Shown in pieces: positions 8,063 through 16,224 of a DNA stretch of 64,000 nucleotides. The stretch is from Halococcus sediminicola (GTDB lineage: Archaea > Halobacteriota > Halobacteria > Halobacteriales > Halococcaceae). Under the pieces are notes generated by a model. The model was not told the DNA's origin. It searched no databases and worked only from the letters and a program-made list of their open reading frames with translations. The translations under genes and the position numbers were made by a program. Position 1 is the stretch's first letter. The number at the start of each line of letters is the position of its first letter. The stretch spans positions 248,001-312,000 of the forward strand of contig NZ_BBMP01000007.1 of NCBI RefSeq assembly GCF_000755245.1. The letters are read 5' to 3'.

Positions 8063-9100
8063 ATGTCCTCCGAGGATCTCGGTGACGAACTCGCGCGGAT
8101 AAACAGACGGTTCGACCTGAGCGAGTACGAGACGAGCGCCTACCTCGCCGTGCTCGAACACGGCCGCCTGACCGCCGCGGCGATCACCGAACGGACCGAC
8201 ATCCCCCAGCCGCGCGTCTACGACACCGTCCGCACGCTCGAAGAGCGCGGATTGGTCGAACTCAGGGAATCGCGCCCCATCGAGGTGCTCGCTATCGATC
8301 CGAAGGAGGCGTTCGGCGACATCCACGCGTCGCTCGACACGCTCGTCGGCGACCTCGAAACACGGTACACGACGCCGGCACGCGACACGGAGGCGACCTC
8401 GCTGGTCAAATCCCGCTCGACGATCCTCCGCCGTCTCGAAGCGATCATCGAGGGGGCCGAGTACGAACTCATCCTCTCGCTGACGCCGGCGCTCGTCGAC
8501 CGCTTCGCGGACGTGCTCGCCGAACGCCGCGAGGCGGGCGTTTCGACCGAACTCCTCCTCACGCCCGCCGCCGACGCCCCGCCCGCCGACGAGTACGACT
8601 ATCCCACCATCGCCACCGCCGTCCGCGCCCGCCGCGGCATCACTACGCCGGTCCTCGCGGTCGCCGACGGCACCCACGCCATCTACGCCACACAGGACGC
8701 GCTCGTCGCCGACAACGAGCGCTACGGCGTCGTCTTCGACCGCTCGGAACTCGGCTTCCTGGTCTCGGGCTTTTTTGATACGCTGCTCTGGACGACCGCC
8801 GAGGTGGTCCTCGACCGCGACGACGAGCGCTCGTTTCCACGGCGCTACGCCTCGATACGGCGCTGTGTGGCCGATCTCGTCGGCCGCGACGGCGAGTTCG
8901 AGGCGCTCGTCGAGGGGCGGGACGTCGAAACCGGCGAGCATCGCTCGGTCGCGGGTCAGGTCGTCGACGTCGGCACCAACGGGGCGAATCAGACGGCACA
9001 CATCATCGTCGAGACCGAGAGGGGAAGAGTGACCGTCGGCGGACAGGTCGCCGCCTACGAGGACGTCGAGGCCCACGAACTCCGAATCGAACGTCCCTGA
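8063..9100 (+). CDS. trmB: TrmB-family sugar-metabolism regulator
   Basis: The 345-residue protein has an N-terminal winged helix (EYETSAYLAVLEHGRLTAAAITERTDIPQPRVYDTVRTLEERGLVE broken into helix 2-3 and wing) and a C-terminal sugar-sensing domain that includes a phospholipase D-like fold and a beta-rich end. Haloarchaeal TrmB proteins control glycolytic and gluconeogenic enzymes. The downstream, convergent gene is a GAPN-like dehydrogenase, which supports a carbon-flow role. Whether it is the orthologue of the well-studied Halobacterium TrmB is not settled, since several paralogues are common. Confidence 0.85.
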   Translation: MSSEDLGDELARINRRFDLSEYETSAYLAVLEHGRLTAAAITERTDIPQPRVYDTVRTLEERGLVELRESRPIEVLAIDPKEAFGDIHASLDTLVGDLETRYTTPARDTEATSLVKSRSTILRRLEAIIEGAEYELILSLTPALVDRFADVLAERREAGVSTELLLTPAADAPPADEYDYPTIATAVRARRGITTPVLAVADGTHAIYATQDALVADNERYGVVFDRSELGFLVSGFFDTLLWTTAEVVLDRDDERSFPRRYASIRRCVADLVGRDGEFEALVEGRDVETGEHRSVAGQVVDVGTNGANQTAHIIVETERGRVTVGGQVAAYEDVEAHELRIERP

Positions 9101-9152
9101 CTGACTCGACCGCTCGCCGACGAACACCGTCGTCGAGAAGTCCGTCGTGTGC

Positions 9153-10583
9153 TCAGAGGACGATGCTCTTTCGCCGGACGAACTGCTCGATGCTCACGCC
9201 GATTCCTTCACGATTGATGCCCGAACGCTTGTTGCCGCCGAAGGGAACGTCGCCGAGACCGTGCGACGGCGCGCCGTTGATCCGGACCGCACCGGCGTCG
9301 ATTCGCTCGGCCACGTCCATCGCACGGTCGTGGTCGGCGGTGAACACCGCCGCATCGAGCGCGAGGTCGCTCGCGTTCGCCACCGCGACGGCGTCGTCCG
9401 CGCTCTCGATTTTCGTCACGGGGATCACCGGGCCGAACTGCTCCTCACGGACGATGCGTGCGTCGCGCGGGACGTCGGCGAGCAGCGTCGGCTCGACGAA
9501 CTGGTCGTCACGCTCGCCACCGCGAACGAGGCGTGCACCCCTCTCGCGCGCGTCCGCGACGAGTTCCTCGACCCAGTCGGCCTGTTCGGTGGAGATCAGC
9601 GGGCCGAGGGCCGTCTCCTCGTCGAATAGGTCGCCGGCGGGCCACTCGTCGATCGCGTCGTCGATCGCCGCGACGAGGGTGTCGTGGATCTCCTCGTGGG
9701 CGAGCACGCGACTGACCGCCGAGCAGCGCTGGCCGGCGTACTTGAGCGCGCCCTTCGCGCAGGCTCCGGCGGTCGCGTCGAGGTCGGCGTCGGGGAACAC
9801 CACGGCGGGCGCGTTGCCGCCGAGTTCCATGTGGAGGTTGACGATCCCGCTTTCGCGCGCGACGTGCTCGCCCGCGGCCGACGAACCGGTCATCGCGATC
9901 GCGTTCACGGCCGACGAGCCGGCGAGCACGTCGCCGATGTCGCTCGCGTGGCCCGGGACGAAGTTGAAGCCGCCGTCGGGGATGCCGGTCGCGCTGATGA
10001 TCTCCGCGAGAATCGCAGCGCTCACGGGCGTCTTGCTCGCGGGCTTCAGGACGACGCTGTTACCGGCGGCGAGCGCGGGCGCGACCTGGAGCGCGGTCGT
10101 CGAGAGCGGGTAGTTGTACGGCGTGATACAGAGGACCGTTCCGATGGGTTCGGGCACGGTCATCGTCCGCCAGCCCTCGTGGCTCGCGGTGGTACCCTGC
10201 CGGTACTCGCCGGTGAGGTTACGAGCCTCACCGACGGCGCGCTCGAAGCGCTCGGCGGCCGATTCGACCTCGCCGCGCGCGCTGGCGATGGGTTTGCCCG
10301 CCTCGTGGACGATGACCGCCGCGAGTTCGGCCTTCCGTTCGCGCAGTTCCGCGGCGATTGTTTCGAGCCATGCGACACGTTCGGGTATCGTGGTGTCGGC
10401 GAGTGCGGCCTGTGCGCCCTCGGCGGCGGCGAGGGCGGATTCGGCCTGTTCTCGATCCGCCGCGCTTACTCGGGCGAACACGCCACCGTCGGCGAGATCG
10501 GTCACTTCGATGACCCCGTCGCCGCTCTCCCACTCCCCGTCGATGAACGGCGCTCGGTCGTGCGTGGTCGATGCGGTAGCCAT
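9153..10583 (-). CDS. aldehyde dehydrogenase, GAPN-like
   Basis: This 476-residue NAD(P)-dependent aldehyde dehydrogenase contains the NAD-binding ITPYNYPLS and VLKPASKTP segments, the catalytic Glu in MELGGNAPAVV and the catalytic Cys in KYAGQRCSAVSRVL. The GQRCSAV variant is typical of non-phosphorylating glyceraldehyde-3-phosphate dehydrogenases and close relatives such as lactaldehyde dehydrogenase. The start is ATG 10583; an in-frame GTG two codons upstream is less likely. It converges with the trmB-like gene. A perfect inverted repeat lies at its promoter. GAPN activity is an inference. Confidence 0.85.
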   Translation of the reverse strand: MATASTTHDRAPFIDGEWESGDGVIEVTDLADGGVFARVSAADREQAESALAAAEGAQAALADTTIPERVAWLETIAAELRERKAELAAVIVHEAGKPIASARGEVESAAERFERAVGEARNLTGEYRQGTTASHEGWRTMTVPEPIGTVLCITPYNYPLSTTALQVAPALAAGNSVVLKPASKTPVSAAILAEIISATGIPDGGFNFVPGHASDIGDVLAGSSAVNAIAMTGSSAAGEHVARESGIVNLHMELGGNAPAVVFPDADLDATAGACAKGALKYAGQRCSAVSRVLAHEEIHDTLVAAIDDAIDEWPAGDLFDEETALGPLISTEQADWVEELVADARERGARLVRGGERDDQFVEPTLLADVPRDARIVREEQFGPVIPVTKIESADDAVAVANASDLALDAAVFTADHDRAMDVAERIDAGAVRINGAPSHGLGDVPFGGNKRSGINREGIGVSIEQFVRRKSIVL

Positions 10584-10604
10584 ATACACACCACGAGCGC
10601 CGCG

Positions 10605-10619
10605 AGTAAAACGTTTACT
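10605..10619. promoter_or_regulatory. inverted repeat AGTAAA-ACG-TTTACT at the dehydrogenase promoter
   Basis: Two 6-base arms flank a 3-base centre, 22 bases upstream of the dehydrogenase ATG. The position coincides with where a TATA box would sit in a leaderless transcript, so a bound repressor could block it. The neighbouring TrmB-like protein is an obvious candidate binder; the known TrmB motif in Halobacterium has TACT/AGTA half sites, and both are present here in related arrangement. Confidence 0.5.
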
Positions 10620-10812
10620 ACGCGACGAGTTAATATCGAGAAATGCAAGGATAGACCGATCATGACTGCCCTATCGAAAAGAACCATTGGAGATAGCGGG
10701 ACCAACCGTGAGGCGTGGCGTTCCATCCGAGAACGTAGAGCGTGCTAACTATCAGCAGCAAGGTCGCGACGAACGGAGCGGTGCGGTGACTCGAAACCGG
10801 TCAGGAAATGGA

Positions 10813-10886
10813 CGGGCCGGGAGGGATTTGAACCCCCGACTGTCTGATTAAGAGTCAGATGCTCTGCCTAACTGAGCTACCGGCCC
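10813..10886 (-). tRNA. trnK: tRNA-Lys (CTT anticodon)
   Basis: On the minus strand the acceptor stem GGGCCGG (10886-10880) pairs with CCGGCCC (10820-10814), and G at 10813 is the discriminator. The D arm is GCTC-AGTTAGGCA-GAGC, the anticodon loop CTCTTAA gives CTT, and the T arm contains GTTCAAATC. There is no intron and no encoded CCA. Confidence 0.97.
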
Positions 10887-10949
10887 TGACGATTCGGGGT
10901 TATTCGGCCCCAGTCAAATACGTTTTCCTTCGCCAGAGGCAGGCGTCGC

Positions 10950-11124
10950 GGTGCCGTGCGGTCGCGGAGCGGAGTGCGGTTGCGGGGCGGTGCGGAACAG
11001 CGTCCGCACGAACGAAGTGAGCGCGGTTCACCGCTCGCGCGGTTTGCGAGCGGAAGTTTTTGGTCCAGATTTTTGGACGGGGTTCGAGGTGAGCGCAGCG
11101 AGCCGAGGACCCCGTGTAAAAAGG
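10950..11124. repeat. GC-rich intergenic element with hairpin, haloarchaeal repeat type
   Basis: Between tRNA-Lys and the sdhA stop lies a stretch of imperfect repeats: several GCGGTGCGG-like units, a GAACGAAGTGAGCGCGG block, and GGTGAGCGCAGCGAGCC. Two TTTTTGG copies stand 14 bases apart (TTTTTGGTCCAGA then TTTTTGGAC). Similar GTGAGCGCAGCGAGC strings recur in haloarchaeal intergenic regions, so this is probably a dispersed non-coding element. I see no credible protein in it. Confidence 0.5.
11078..11122 (-). terminator. probable terminator of sdhA
   Basis: Read on the minus strand, a T5 tract (complement of 11118-11122) comes about 9-13 bases after the sdhA stop and is followed by a 6-bp hairpin with arms CGGGGT (11078-11083) and ACCCCG (11109-11114). 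Archaeal termination relies mainly on the T tract; the hairpin may protect the 3' end. Confidence 0.5.
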
Positions 11125-11130
11125 TGGGTG

Positions 11131-12993
11131 TTAGTAGTGCCGTTCTTTCGGCTCGTAGCTCTTGTCCTCGCCGTCGAGGATGACCGGTGCGTAGTAGAGG
11201 TCCGGCGTGCCCTCGTTCCACGCGAGCATCGTGTGTTTGATCCAGTTCTCGTCGTCGCGCTCCTGGTACTCCTCGCGCCAGTGGGCACCGCGGAACTCGG
11301 TGCGTGCGAGCGCAGACAGCGTGATGGCCTCGGCGAGGTCGATGAGATTGCGGGTCTCGATCGTGTGCTGGAGGTCGGTGTTGAAGGTGCGAGAGGGGTC
11401 GTTGACGTACACGTCCTGATAGGCCTCGCGGGCCTCGCGGATGTCACGCAGCGCCTGCTTCAGACCCTCTTCGTTGCGGAAGACGTTCACGTTCTCGGTC
11501 ATCGACTCCTGGAGCTTCGAGCGAATCTCGGCGTGCTGGACGCCTTCGTCCTTCTCCAAGAGGTGTTCGATGCGCGCGCGTTCGTCGTCGAGCGCACGCT
11601 CGACGGTCTCGTCCATGCCGACCACTGCGCCGCCGTCGGTTGCGCGATCGTCGCCCGCTCGCCCGCCGTCGGCGGCCACGTCGTCGGGTGTATCGAGCGC
11701 GCCCGGCGTGACTGGGGTGTCGACCTCGCCGGAGCCGATGCTCGCGGAGGGACCCGTCTCGATCTCGGCGGCCTCCATCTCCTTGCCGGCGGCGTGGCGA
11801 CCCGCGCGTGCGCCGAAGACGATGAGTTCCGGTAGTGCGTTCCCACCCAGCCGATTCGAGCCGTGGACCGAGACGCAGGCACACTCGCCGGCGGCGTACA
11901 GCCCGCCGATGCAGGTCTCGCCGTTCTCCGAGACCTCGATGCCGCCCATTGCGTAGTGCTGGCCGGGCTTGACACGCATCGGGTCCTCCAAGGGATTGAC
12001 ACCCTCGAAGTCCTCCGAGAGGTGGATGATGTTCTCCAGTCTGTCGGTGATGCGCTCCTCACCGAGATGACGCATGTCGAGGTGGACGTAGTCGTCCTCG
12101 AACCCTCGGCCCGCGTTGATCTCGGTGAGTTCCGCCCGCGCGACGACGTCGCGGGAGGCGAGTTCGCCGACGTTCTTGGCGTAGCCACCCTCGAACATGA
12201 AGCGCTCGCCCTCGGCGTTGTAGAGGATGCCGCCCTCGCCGCGGACGCCCTCCGTGATGAGCACCCCTGTCGAGGGCAGCGTCGTCGGATGGAACTGGAT
12301 GAACTCCATGTCCTCCAGGGGAACGCCAGCCCGGTAGGCCATCGCGGGACCGTCGCCAGTGTTGGCGACGGCGTTGGTGGTGTGGTCGTAGACCTGTCCG
12401 GGTCCACCCGTGGCGAGGATCACGCCGTTACGGGCTTTGAACGCGTCCACCTCTCCAGTTTGAACGTCGTAGGCCACGACACCGTGGCATTCACGATCTT
12501 CGGGGGCCTCGTGGTCCGTGACGGCGAGGCGCGAGACGTACCACTCGTCATATACGGTAATACCTCGCTTGACGACCTGCTCGTACATCGTGTGCAGCAG
12601 GTGATGGCCCGTCTCCGCGCCGGCGTAGGTCGTGCGCGGGAACGAGAGGCCGCCGAACGGGCGCTGGCTCATCCGGCCGTCGTCGTCTCTGGAGAAGGCC
12701 ATCCCCCAGTTTTCGAGCTGGACGGTTTCGTTGGGACTCTGGTGACAGAGCGTCTCGATGGCCGGCGCATCCCCCAAATAGTCAGACCCCTTCATCGTGT
12801 CCTCGGCGTGGCTCTCGAAGGAGTCGCCATCTCGGAGCACGGCGTTGATCCCGCCCTCGGCGGCCCCCGTGTGGCTGCGCACGGGATGAAGTTTCGAGAC
12901 GAGCGCCACGTCCGCGCCCTCCTCGTTCGCCGCGACCGCCGCCCGAAGGCCGGCCCCGCCAGCGCCGACCACGATGACGTCGTGTTCGTGCAT
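11131..12993 (-). CDS. sdhA: succinate dehydrogenase flavoprotein subunit
   Basis: SdhA oxidises succinate to fumarate with covalently bound FAD on the cytoplasmic face of the membrane. The start ATG 12993 gives MHEHDVIVVGAGGAGLRAA, the dinucleotide-binding fold at the normal place. Then come the flavinylation region SHTGAAEGGINA, the substrate-binding HPTTLP, GSNRLGGNALPE near the FAD and a C-terminal RTEFRGAHWREEYQERD. About 30 residues at 495-530 are a variable acidic insertion. Length is 620 residues. The frame stays open upstream to 13182, but that extension is not conserved-looking. It is separated from sdhB by two foreign-looking genes on the other strand, so it must have its own promoter or rely on long antisense read-through. 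Confidence 0.97.
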   Translation of the reverse strand: MHEHDVIVVGAGGAGLRAAVAANEEGADVALVSKLHPVRSHTGAAEGGINAVLRDGDSFESHAEDTMKGSDYLGDAPAIETLCHQSPNETVQLENWGMAFSRDDDGRMSQRPFGGLSFPRTTYAGAETGHHLLHTMYEQVVKRGITVYDEWYVSRLAVTDHEAPEDRECHGVVAYDVQTGEVDAFKARNGVILATGGPGQVYDHTTNAVANTGDGPAMAYRAGVPLEDMEFIQFHPTTLPSTGVLITEGVRGEGGILYNAEGERFMFEGGYAKNVGELASRDVVARAELTEINAGRGFEDDYVHLDMRHLGEERITDRLENIIHLSEDFEGVNPLEDPMRVKPGQHYAMGGIEVSENGETCIGGLYAAGECACVSVHGSNRLGGNALPELIVFGARAGRHAAGKEMEAAEIETGPSASIGSGEVDTPVTPGALDTPDDVAADGGRAGDDRATDGGAVVGMDETVERALDDERARIEHLLEKDEGVQHAEIRSKLQESMTENVNVFRNEEGLKQALRDIREAREAYQDVYVNDPSRTFNTDLQHTIETRNLIDLAEAITLSALARTEFRGAHWREEYQERDDENWIKHTMLAWNEGTPDLYYAPVILDGEDKSYEPKERHY

Positions 12994-13147
12994 ACCCGTG
13001 GTCAGGGCCACCGAGACTTGAGGCTGTTCATGCCCGGCGTAGGGTTCCGGGGTTTTCGGGACCGTGGACGATAGTACATCATTCATCAGAGAAACTTGGT
13101 AGAAGGAAAATTCGTATGCGTGGGCGTGATTAACTACAGACCGAGAG

Positions 13148-13918
13148 ATGATTGAAGCCGATTTTTGGCGTTTCTGCGCCACAATCTCTGCGACAATGAT
13201 TGGTCTTGTATTTGTCGGAACGTTCTATTATCTCGAATCTGGCTGGGAATCGTTCAGATTCGTGCAAGGAGAGCTAGAAGAACTGTCTGTGGATTTTGCC
13301 AAACTAATCATCGCGTACTTTTCAACCACCCTGCTACTCTCCATTGCTCAGGAGCCGTTTCTGCCTACCTACGTACAACTCATATCTTTTGTTGCTCTTG
13401 CGATAGCGACTGGTGTTGCCACTATGTCGCTCTCAAATGATCTGGAGTATTTTCACAGTTTGAGTTACGAAACATCCATCCGCTGGGGGAAAATCGGGAA
13501 TTGGCTGTATTTCGCGGTCGTTTTCGTCATTCCATTTTCTATTCATCTCTGGGGACACAGATCTACATTCACGTCGTCCCTCATAAGGTATCCAAGGGGA
13601 GAGGCCGCGGCATGGGTCGTGCTTCTTGCACTCGTCCTTGGATATTGGTACTTGATCCAATTTTTGCTCCTTCCATACCAGAGTCACAAGCGTGAGCGAG
13701 ATATAGCAGAACGGATGAACAAAAAAGACGTTCGCAGCGGAGAGACTCCATCCAACGAAACGTGGGATGATGATCAGATGCAATTTGCCAAAGATCGAAT
13801 TACATCTGGATTGAATGATGAGGGTTTGGTGTACCAGCCCGGGGATTATCTTTCTGGGGAACTTGATGAGCCAATCCTACATTTCGCACCGCAGGTGTCG
13901 GATTTGGGGAGGCAATGA
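13148..13918 (+). CDS. AT-rich five-TM membrane protein, unknown; inserted in the sdh cluster
   Basis: I do not recognise this 256-residue protein. It has about five transmembrane segments: residues 8-27 (ATISATMIGLVFVGTFYYL), 48-65, 70-95, 115-135 (LYFAVVFVIPFSIHLW) and 152-176 (WVVLLALVLGYWYLIQFLLL). A charged cytoplasmic tail of about 80 residues follows (SHKRERDIAERMNKKDV). Its stop overlaps the next gene's start by four bases, so the two form an operon. Four sampled rows across this gene pair gave 108 G+C in 240 bases (45%), far below the flanks, and codon use is unlike the neighbours. It lies opposite in strand to sdh. Probably acquired by transfer. Confidence 0.85.
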   Translation: MIEADFWRFCATISATMIGLVFVGTFYYLESGWESFRFVQGELEELSVDFAKLIIAYFSTTLLLSIAQEPFLPTYVQLISFVALAIATGVATMSLSNDLEYFHSLSYETSIRWGKIGNWLYFAVVFVIPFSIHLWGHRSTFTSSLIRYPRGEAAAWVVLLALVLGYWYLIQFLLLPYQSHKRERDIAERMNKKDVRSGETPSNETWDDDQMQFAKDRITSGLNDEGLVYQPGDYLSGELDEPILHFAPQVSDLGRQ

Positions 13919-14244
13919 TCCACGTGCAGATAACAGATGATTGGACAGACGATAAACAGTTGCTCGACTACTCATGCCTTTTTGCGCAGAATGTTGGATC
14001 TGTAGCCTTAGATTCACATCGAGATTTAACAGGTGTGGAAGTGAGAATATGGCGAAGGCAACTACTACCGGAAAAAGAACATCCTGATGACTTCCTCGTA
14101 TTAAAGCTCCGATGGGAGCATCATGACTTGAACGCGTTAGAGACGTTCGAGTCTGATGCTACAAAGATTCGTAAATCTGTGTCAGATATTTTGTTCAACA
14201 CTAATCTCTTCCCAAGAGGATTGATTGACAACGAATCAAGCTAA
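13915..14244 (+). CDS. 109-residue soluble partner protein, unknown
   Basis: The protein starts at ATG 13915 within the stop of the membrane gene (ATGA overlap). It is soluble and mixed in charge, with motifs DDWTDDKQLLDYSCLFAQN, VEVRIWRRQLLP and LKLRWEHHDLNALETFES. The W-rich beta-like strands followed by a helical C-terminus suggest a small alpha/beta fold. No catalytic motif, HTH or zinc site is visible. It ends 16 bases from the sdhB stop, facing it. AT-rich like its partner. A membrane effector with a soluble regulator is one reading, but nothing proves it. Confidence 0.8.
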   Translation: MIHVQITDDWTDDKQLLDYSCLFAQNVGSVALDSHRDLTGVEVRIWRRQLLPEKEHPDDFLVLKLRWEHHDLNALETFESDATKIRKSVSDILFNTNLFPRGLIDNESS

Positions 14245-14259
14245 GAGGCTGGAAAGCTG

Positions 14260-15111
14260 CTACCAGAACTTCAGGTTGTCTTTGACCGCTTCGCGCTTCA
14301 TCTCTTGGATGTGCTCGGTCAGCGGAATGTCCTTCGGGCAGACCTCGGTACAGGAGAACTGGGTCTGACAGCGCCAGACACCATGTTCCTGTTCGAGGAT
14401 GTTCATCCGGTGGGCCTTGATGTCGTCCGCTTCGCGCTCGTCCATCGCGAACCGGTAGGCTTTGTTGATCGCGGCGGGGCCGAGATACTCGTTGTCGCCG
14501 GCGGCGATGTTACACGAGGACTGACAGGCGCCACACCAGATGCATCGGGTGGACATCTTGATCTTCTCACGGTTCTCGCGGCTCTGGAGCTGTTCTTCAC
14601 CATCGGGCGTGTCGCCTTGGAAGTACGGCTCGACGGCCTCCATCTGGTCGTAGAAGTGCTCCATGTCCACCACGAGGTCCTTCTCGACTTCCTGATGGGG
14701 CAGCGGTTCGACCCGCACGGGTTTGTCCAGATCCGACAGCTGGGTCTGACAGCCAAGCCGCTGTGAGCCGTTGATGAACAGCGCATCCGAGCCACACACC
14801 GCCTGCCGACAGGAGTGCCGGAAGGTGAGCGACGAGTCGAACTGGTCGCGGGCGTACATCAGCGCGTCGAGCACCGTGGTCCCCTGTGAGGCGGGCACGC
14901 GAAAGTCGTCGAAGCGGGGTTCGCGCTTGCCCTCGACTTCGGGGTCGTAGCGAAATACCTTGAGATGCGCGTGCGGTGTCTCGTCGTCGGTCGATTCCGT
15001 CTCTGTGCGCTGGACCTCGCGCTCGCTCTCGCCGAGGCGCTTGCGTTCGAGGCGCTGGTCCTGTGGCGATTCGTCTCCGTCCTGTTCGCTTCGTTGTAGC
15101 TGTGTACTCAT
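14260..15111 (-). CDS. sdhB: succinate dehydrogenase iron-sulfur subunit
   Basis: SdhB passes electrons from FAD to the membrane anchor. The N-terminal 45 residues are a polar, charged extension before the ferredoxin domain. The [2Fe-2S] ligands are in RHSCRQAVCGSDA and LGCQT, the [4Fe-4S] and [3Fe-4S] ligands in CIWCGACQSSC and the later CQTQFSCTEVCPKDI. The 283-residue length is long because of the extension. It follows sdhD by 4 bases. The expected next gene, sdhA, lies about 1.27 kb further on. Confidence 0.97.
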   Translation of the reverse strand: MSTQLQRSEQDGDESPQDQRLERKRLGESEREVQRTETESTDDETPHAHLKVFRYDPEVEGKREPRFDDFRVPASQGTTVLDALMYARDQFDSSLTFRHSCRQAVCGSDALFINGSQRLGCQTQLSDLDKPVRVEPLPHQEVEKDLVVDMEHFYDQMEAVEPYFQGDTPDGEEQLQSRENREKIKMSTRCIWCGACQSSCNIAAGDNEYLGPAAINKAYRFAMDEREADDIKAHRMNILEQEHGVWRCQTQFSCTEVCPKDIPLTEHIQEMKREAVKDNLKFW

Positions 15112-15115
15112 GGAT

Positions 15116-15481
15116 TTACACCAGTCCCGTCATCGCGAGCGCCAGTCGGATTCCCTGCACGACGAGTCCCGCACCGGCGATGACCAGTACGCCGAGAACG
15201 GCCTTCTTTTGGGTGCCCTTCAATCCCTGATTGACGAGGGCGTTGAACACGCCGTTGACGCCGTGGAACGTCGCCGTCACGAGGAAGAGCACCATCGTGA
15301 CGAAGTAGCCCACTTGACTCATCCGGGCTTGGGACCCCAAGAAAGTGATCTCGTAGGCGTGGTTGACGAAGTGCAGCAACATGAAGTGGAAGGCGAGCAC
15401 GATGACGAGAAACGCCGCCGTCAGTCGCTGGAGGAACCACGCCCAACCGCGCCGGTCGAAGGATGAATAACGCTCGGCCAT
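15116..15481 (-). CDS. sdhD: succinate dehydrogenase membrane anchor subunit
   Basis: The 121-residue protein has three hydrophobic segments (FLQRLTAAFLVIVLAFHFMLL, VGYFVTMVLFLVTATFHGVNG, LGVLVIAGAGLVVQGIRLAL). His residues in FHFMLLHFVNH and TATFHGVNG are candidate heme or quinone-site ligands. It starts directly after the sdhC stop (adjacent bases) and is 4 bases from sdhB, so all three are one transcript. Confidence 0.93.
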   Translation of the reverse strand: MAERYSSFDRRGWAWFLQRLTAAFLVIVLAFHFMLLHFVNHAYEITFLGSQARMSQVGYFVTMVLFLVTATFHGVNGVFNALVNQGLKGTQKKAVLGVLVIAGAGLVVQGIRLALAMTGLV

Positions 15482-15874
15482 TCAGAAGGCCCCCGAGAGG
15501 AACGTCGGCACGCTCGCGACGGCGATCGCACCCGTCAGCACGAGCGAGGCGTAGAAGCTCTTGTCTTGTGATTCGAGACCGACACCGAGATCGATGAACA
15601 GCAGCCGGATTCCGTTCATGATGTGGAAGGTCGCCACGGCGAGCAGCCCCACTTCGAGGACGCGAACGAGCAGCAGGCTTTCGAGCGAGCGCAGCGTCGT
15701 CGTGTACAGCTGCGGCCCCGAGATCGCCGTGCTCAACACGGCGACGTGGGTGAACAGGTAACCGATGAGCACCCAGCCGGTGAACTTATGAAACACCCAC
15801 GCCCACATGCCGGGCGCGAACTCCCGCCACCGCCCGAAATCCTCGACGAGACCCCGATTGTGCGACTGACTCAT
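15482..15874 (-). CDS. sdhC: succinate dehydrogenase cytochrome b556 subunit
   Basis: First gene of the sdh transcript. The 130-residue protein has the SdhC signature [20 protein letters not shown], followed by two more transmembrane segments ([21 protein letters not shown] and [13 protein letters not shown]). His residues in FHK, FTHV and TFHIMNG are the likely heme b ligands. A TATA-like box stands about 25-30 bases before the ATG. Confidence 0.95.
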   Translation of the reverse strand: MSQSHNRGLVEDFGRWREFAPGMWAWVFHKFTGWVLIGYLFTHVAVLSTAISGPQLYTTTLRSLESLLLVRVLEVGLLAVATFHIMNGIRLLFIDLGVGLESQDKSFYASLVLTGAIAVASVPTFLSGAF

Positions 15875-15898
15875 GCACTCGGAACCTCGAACCCGTCC

Positions 15899-15904
15899 GA
15901 TAAA
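15899..15904 (-). promoter_or_regulatory. TATA-like box of the sdhC promoter
   Basis: The minus strand reads TTTATC 25-30 bases upstream of the sdhC ATG (15874), which is the spacing expected for a leaderless haloarchaeal transcript. Confidence 0.55.
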
Positions 15905-16144
15905 GGCGTTACGTCACCGGACAGCCGGCCCGCACAGACACTGCAAGCGAGCAGCGTCGGGGATCGACGACCGACACGACGACGAACACCCGAACGACTT
16001 CACCGGTTTTGAGCGCGATGACGAACGATTCACTAGAAGAAACGAGACGGCAAGATCCGAATGCTACCAGAAGGATTAGTGTGCGCTAAAAATTTGATTC
16101 GATAGCAACCATTATAGTCTTCGGGACTACATAGCAAGACGAGA

Positions 16145-16219
16145 ATGAACGACAACCTCCGTTCGAACGGCTGTACCGCTTTCGACCGTGACCGGTGCGA
16201 TCGCCATTGTGGTGGGTAG
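16145..16219 (+). CDS. possible 24-residue Cys/His-containing leader peptide
   Basis: ATG 16145 opens a 24-codon frame (MNDNLRSNGCTAFDRDRCDRH, then CGG) that ends with TAG five bases before the preferred start of the metal exporter. It has three Cys and one His in a short space. TTATAG at 16112-16117 lies about 30 bases before it, followed by a perfect TAGTC-TTCGG-GACTA hairpin (16115-16129). It may regulate the exporter or be chance. The 320 bases between sdhC and the exporter hold nothing else that I can name. Confidence 0.3.
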   Translation: MNDNLRSNGCTAFDRDRCDRHCGG

Positions 16220-16224
16220 CGACG

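Noticed and set aside
10887-11130. Coding frames in the tRNA-Lys to sdhA gap (for example 10956-11183 plus, 10877-11221 minus)
   Set aside because: Repeat-rich DNA with Arg/Ser-heavy translation; better explained as a non-coding element.
12993-14260. Transposon ends or target duplication around the AT-rich insert
   Set aside because: Only a 6-base TGGTAG/CTACCA pair could be matched near the two sides, in inverted order and partly within the sdhB stop; too short to support a mobile element.
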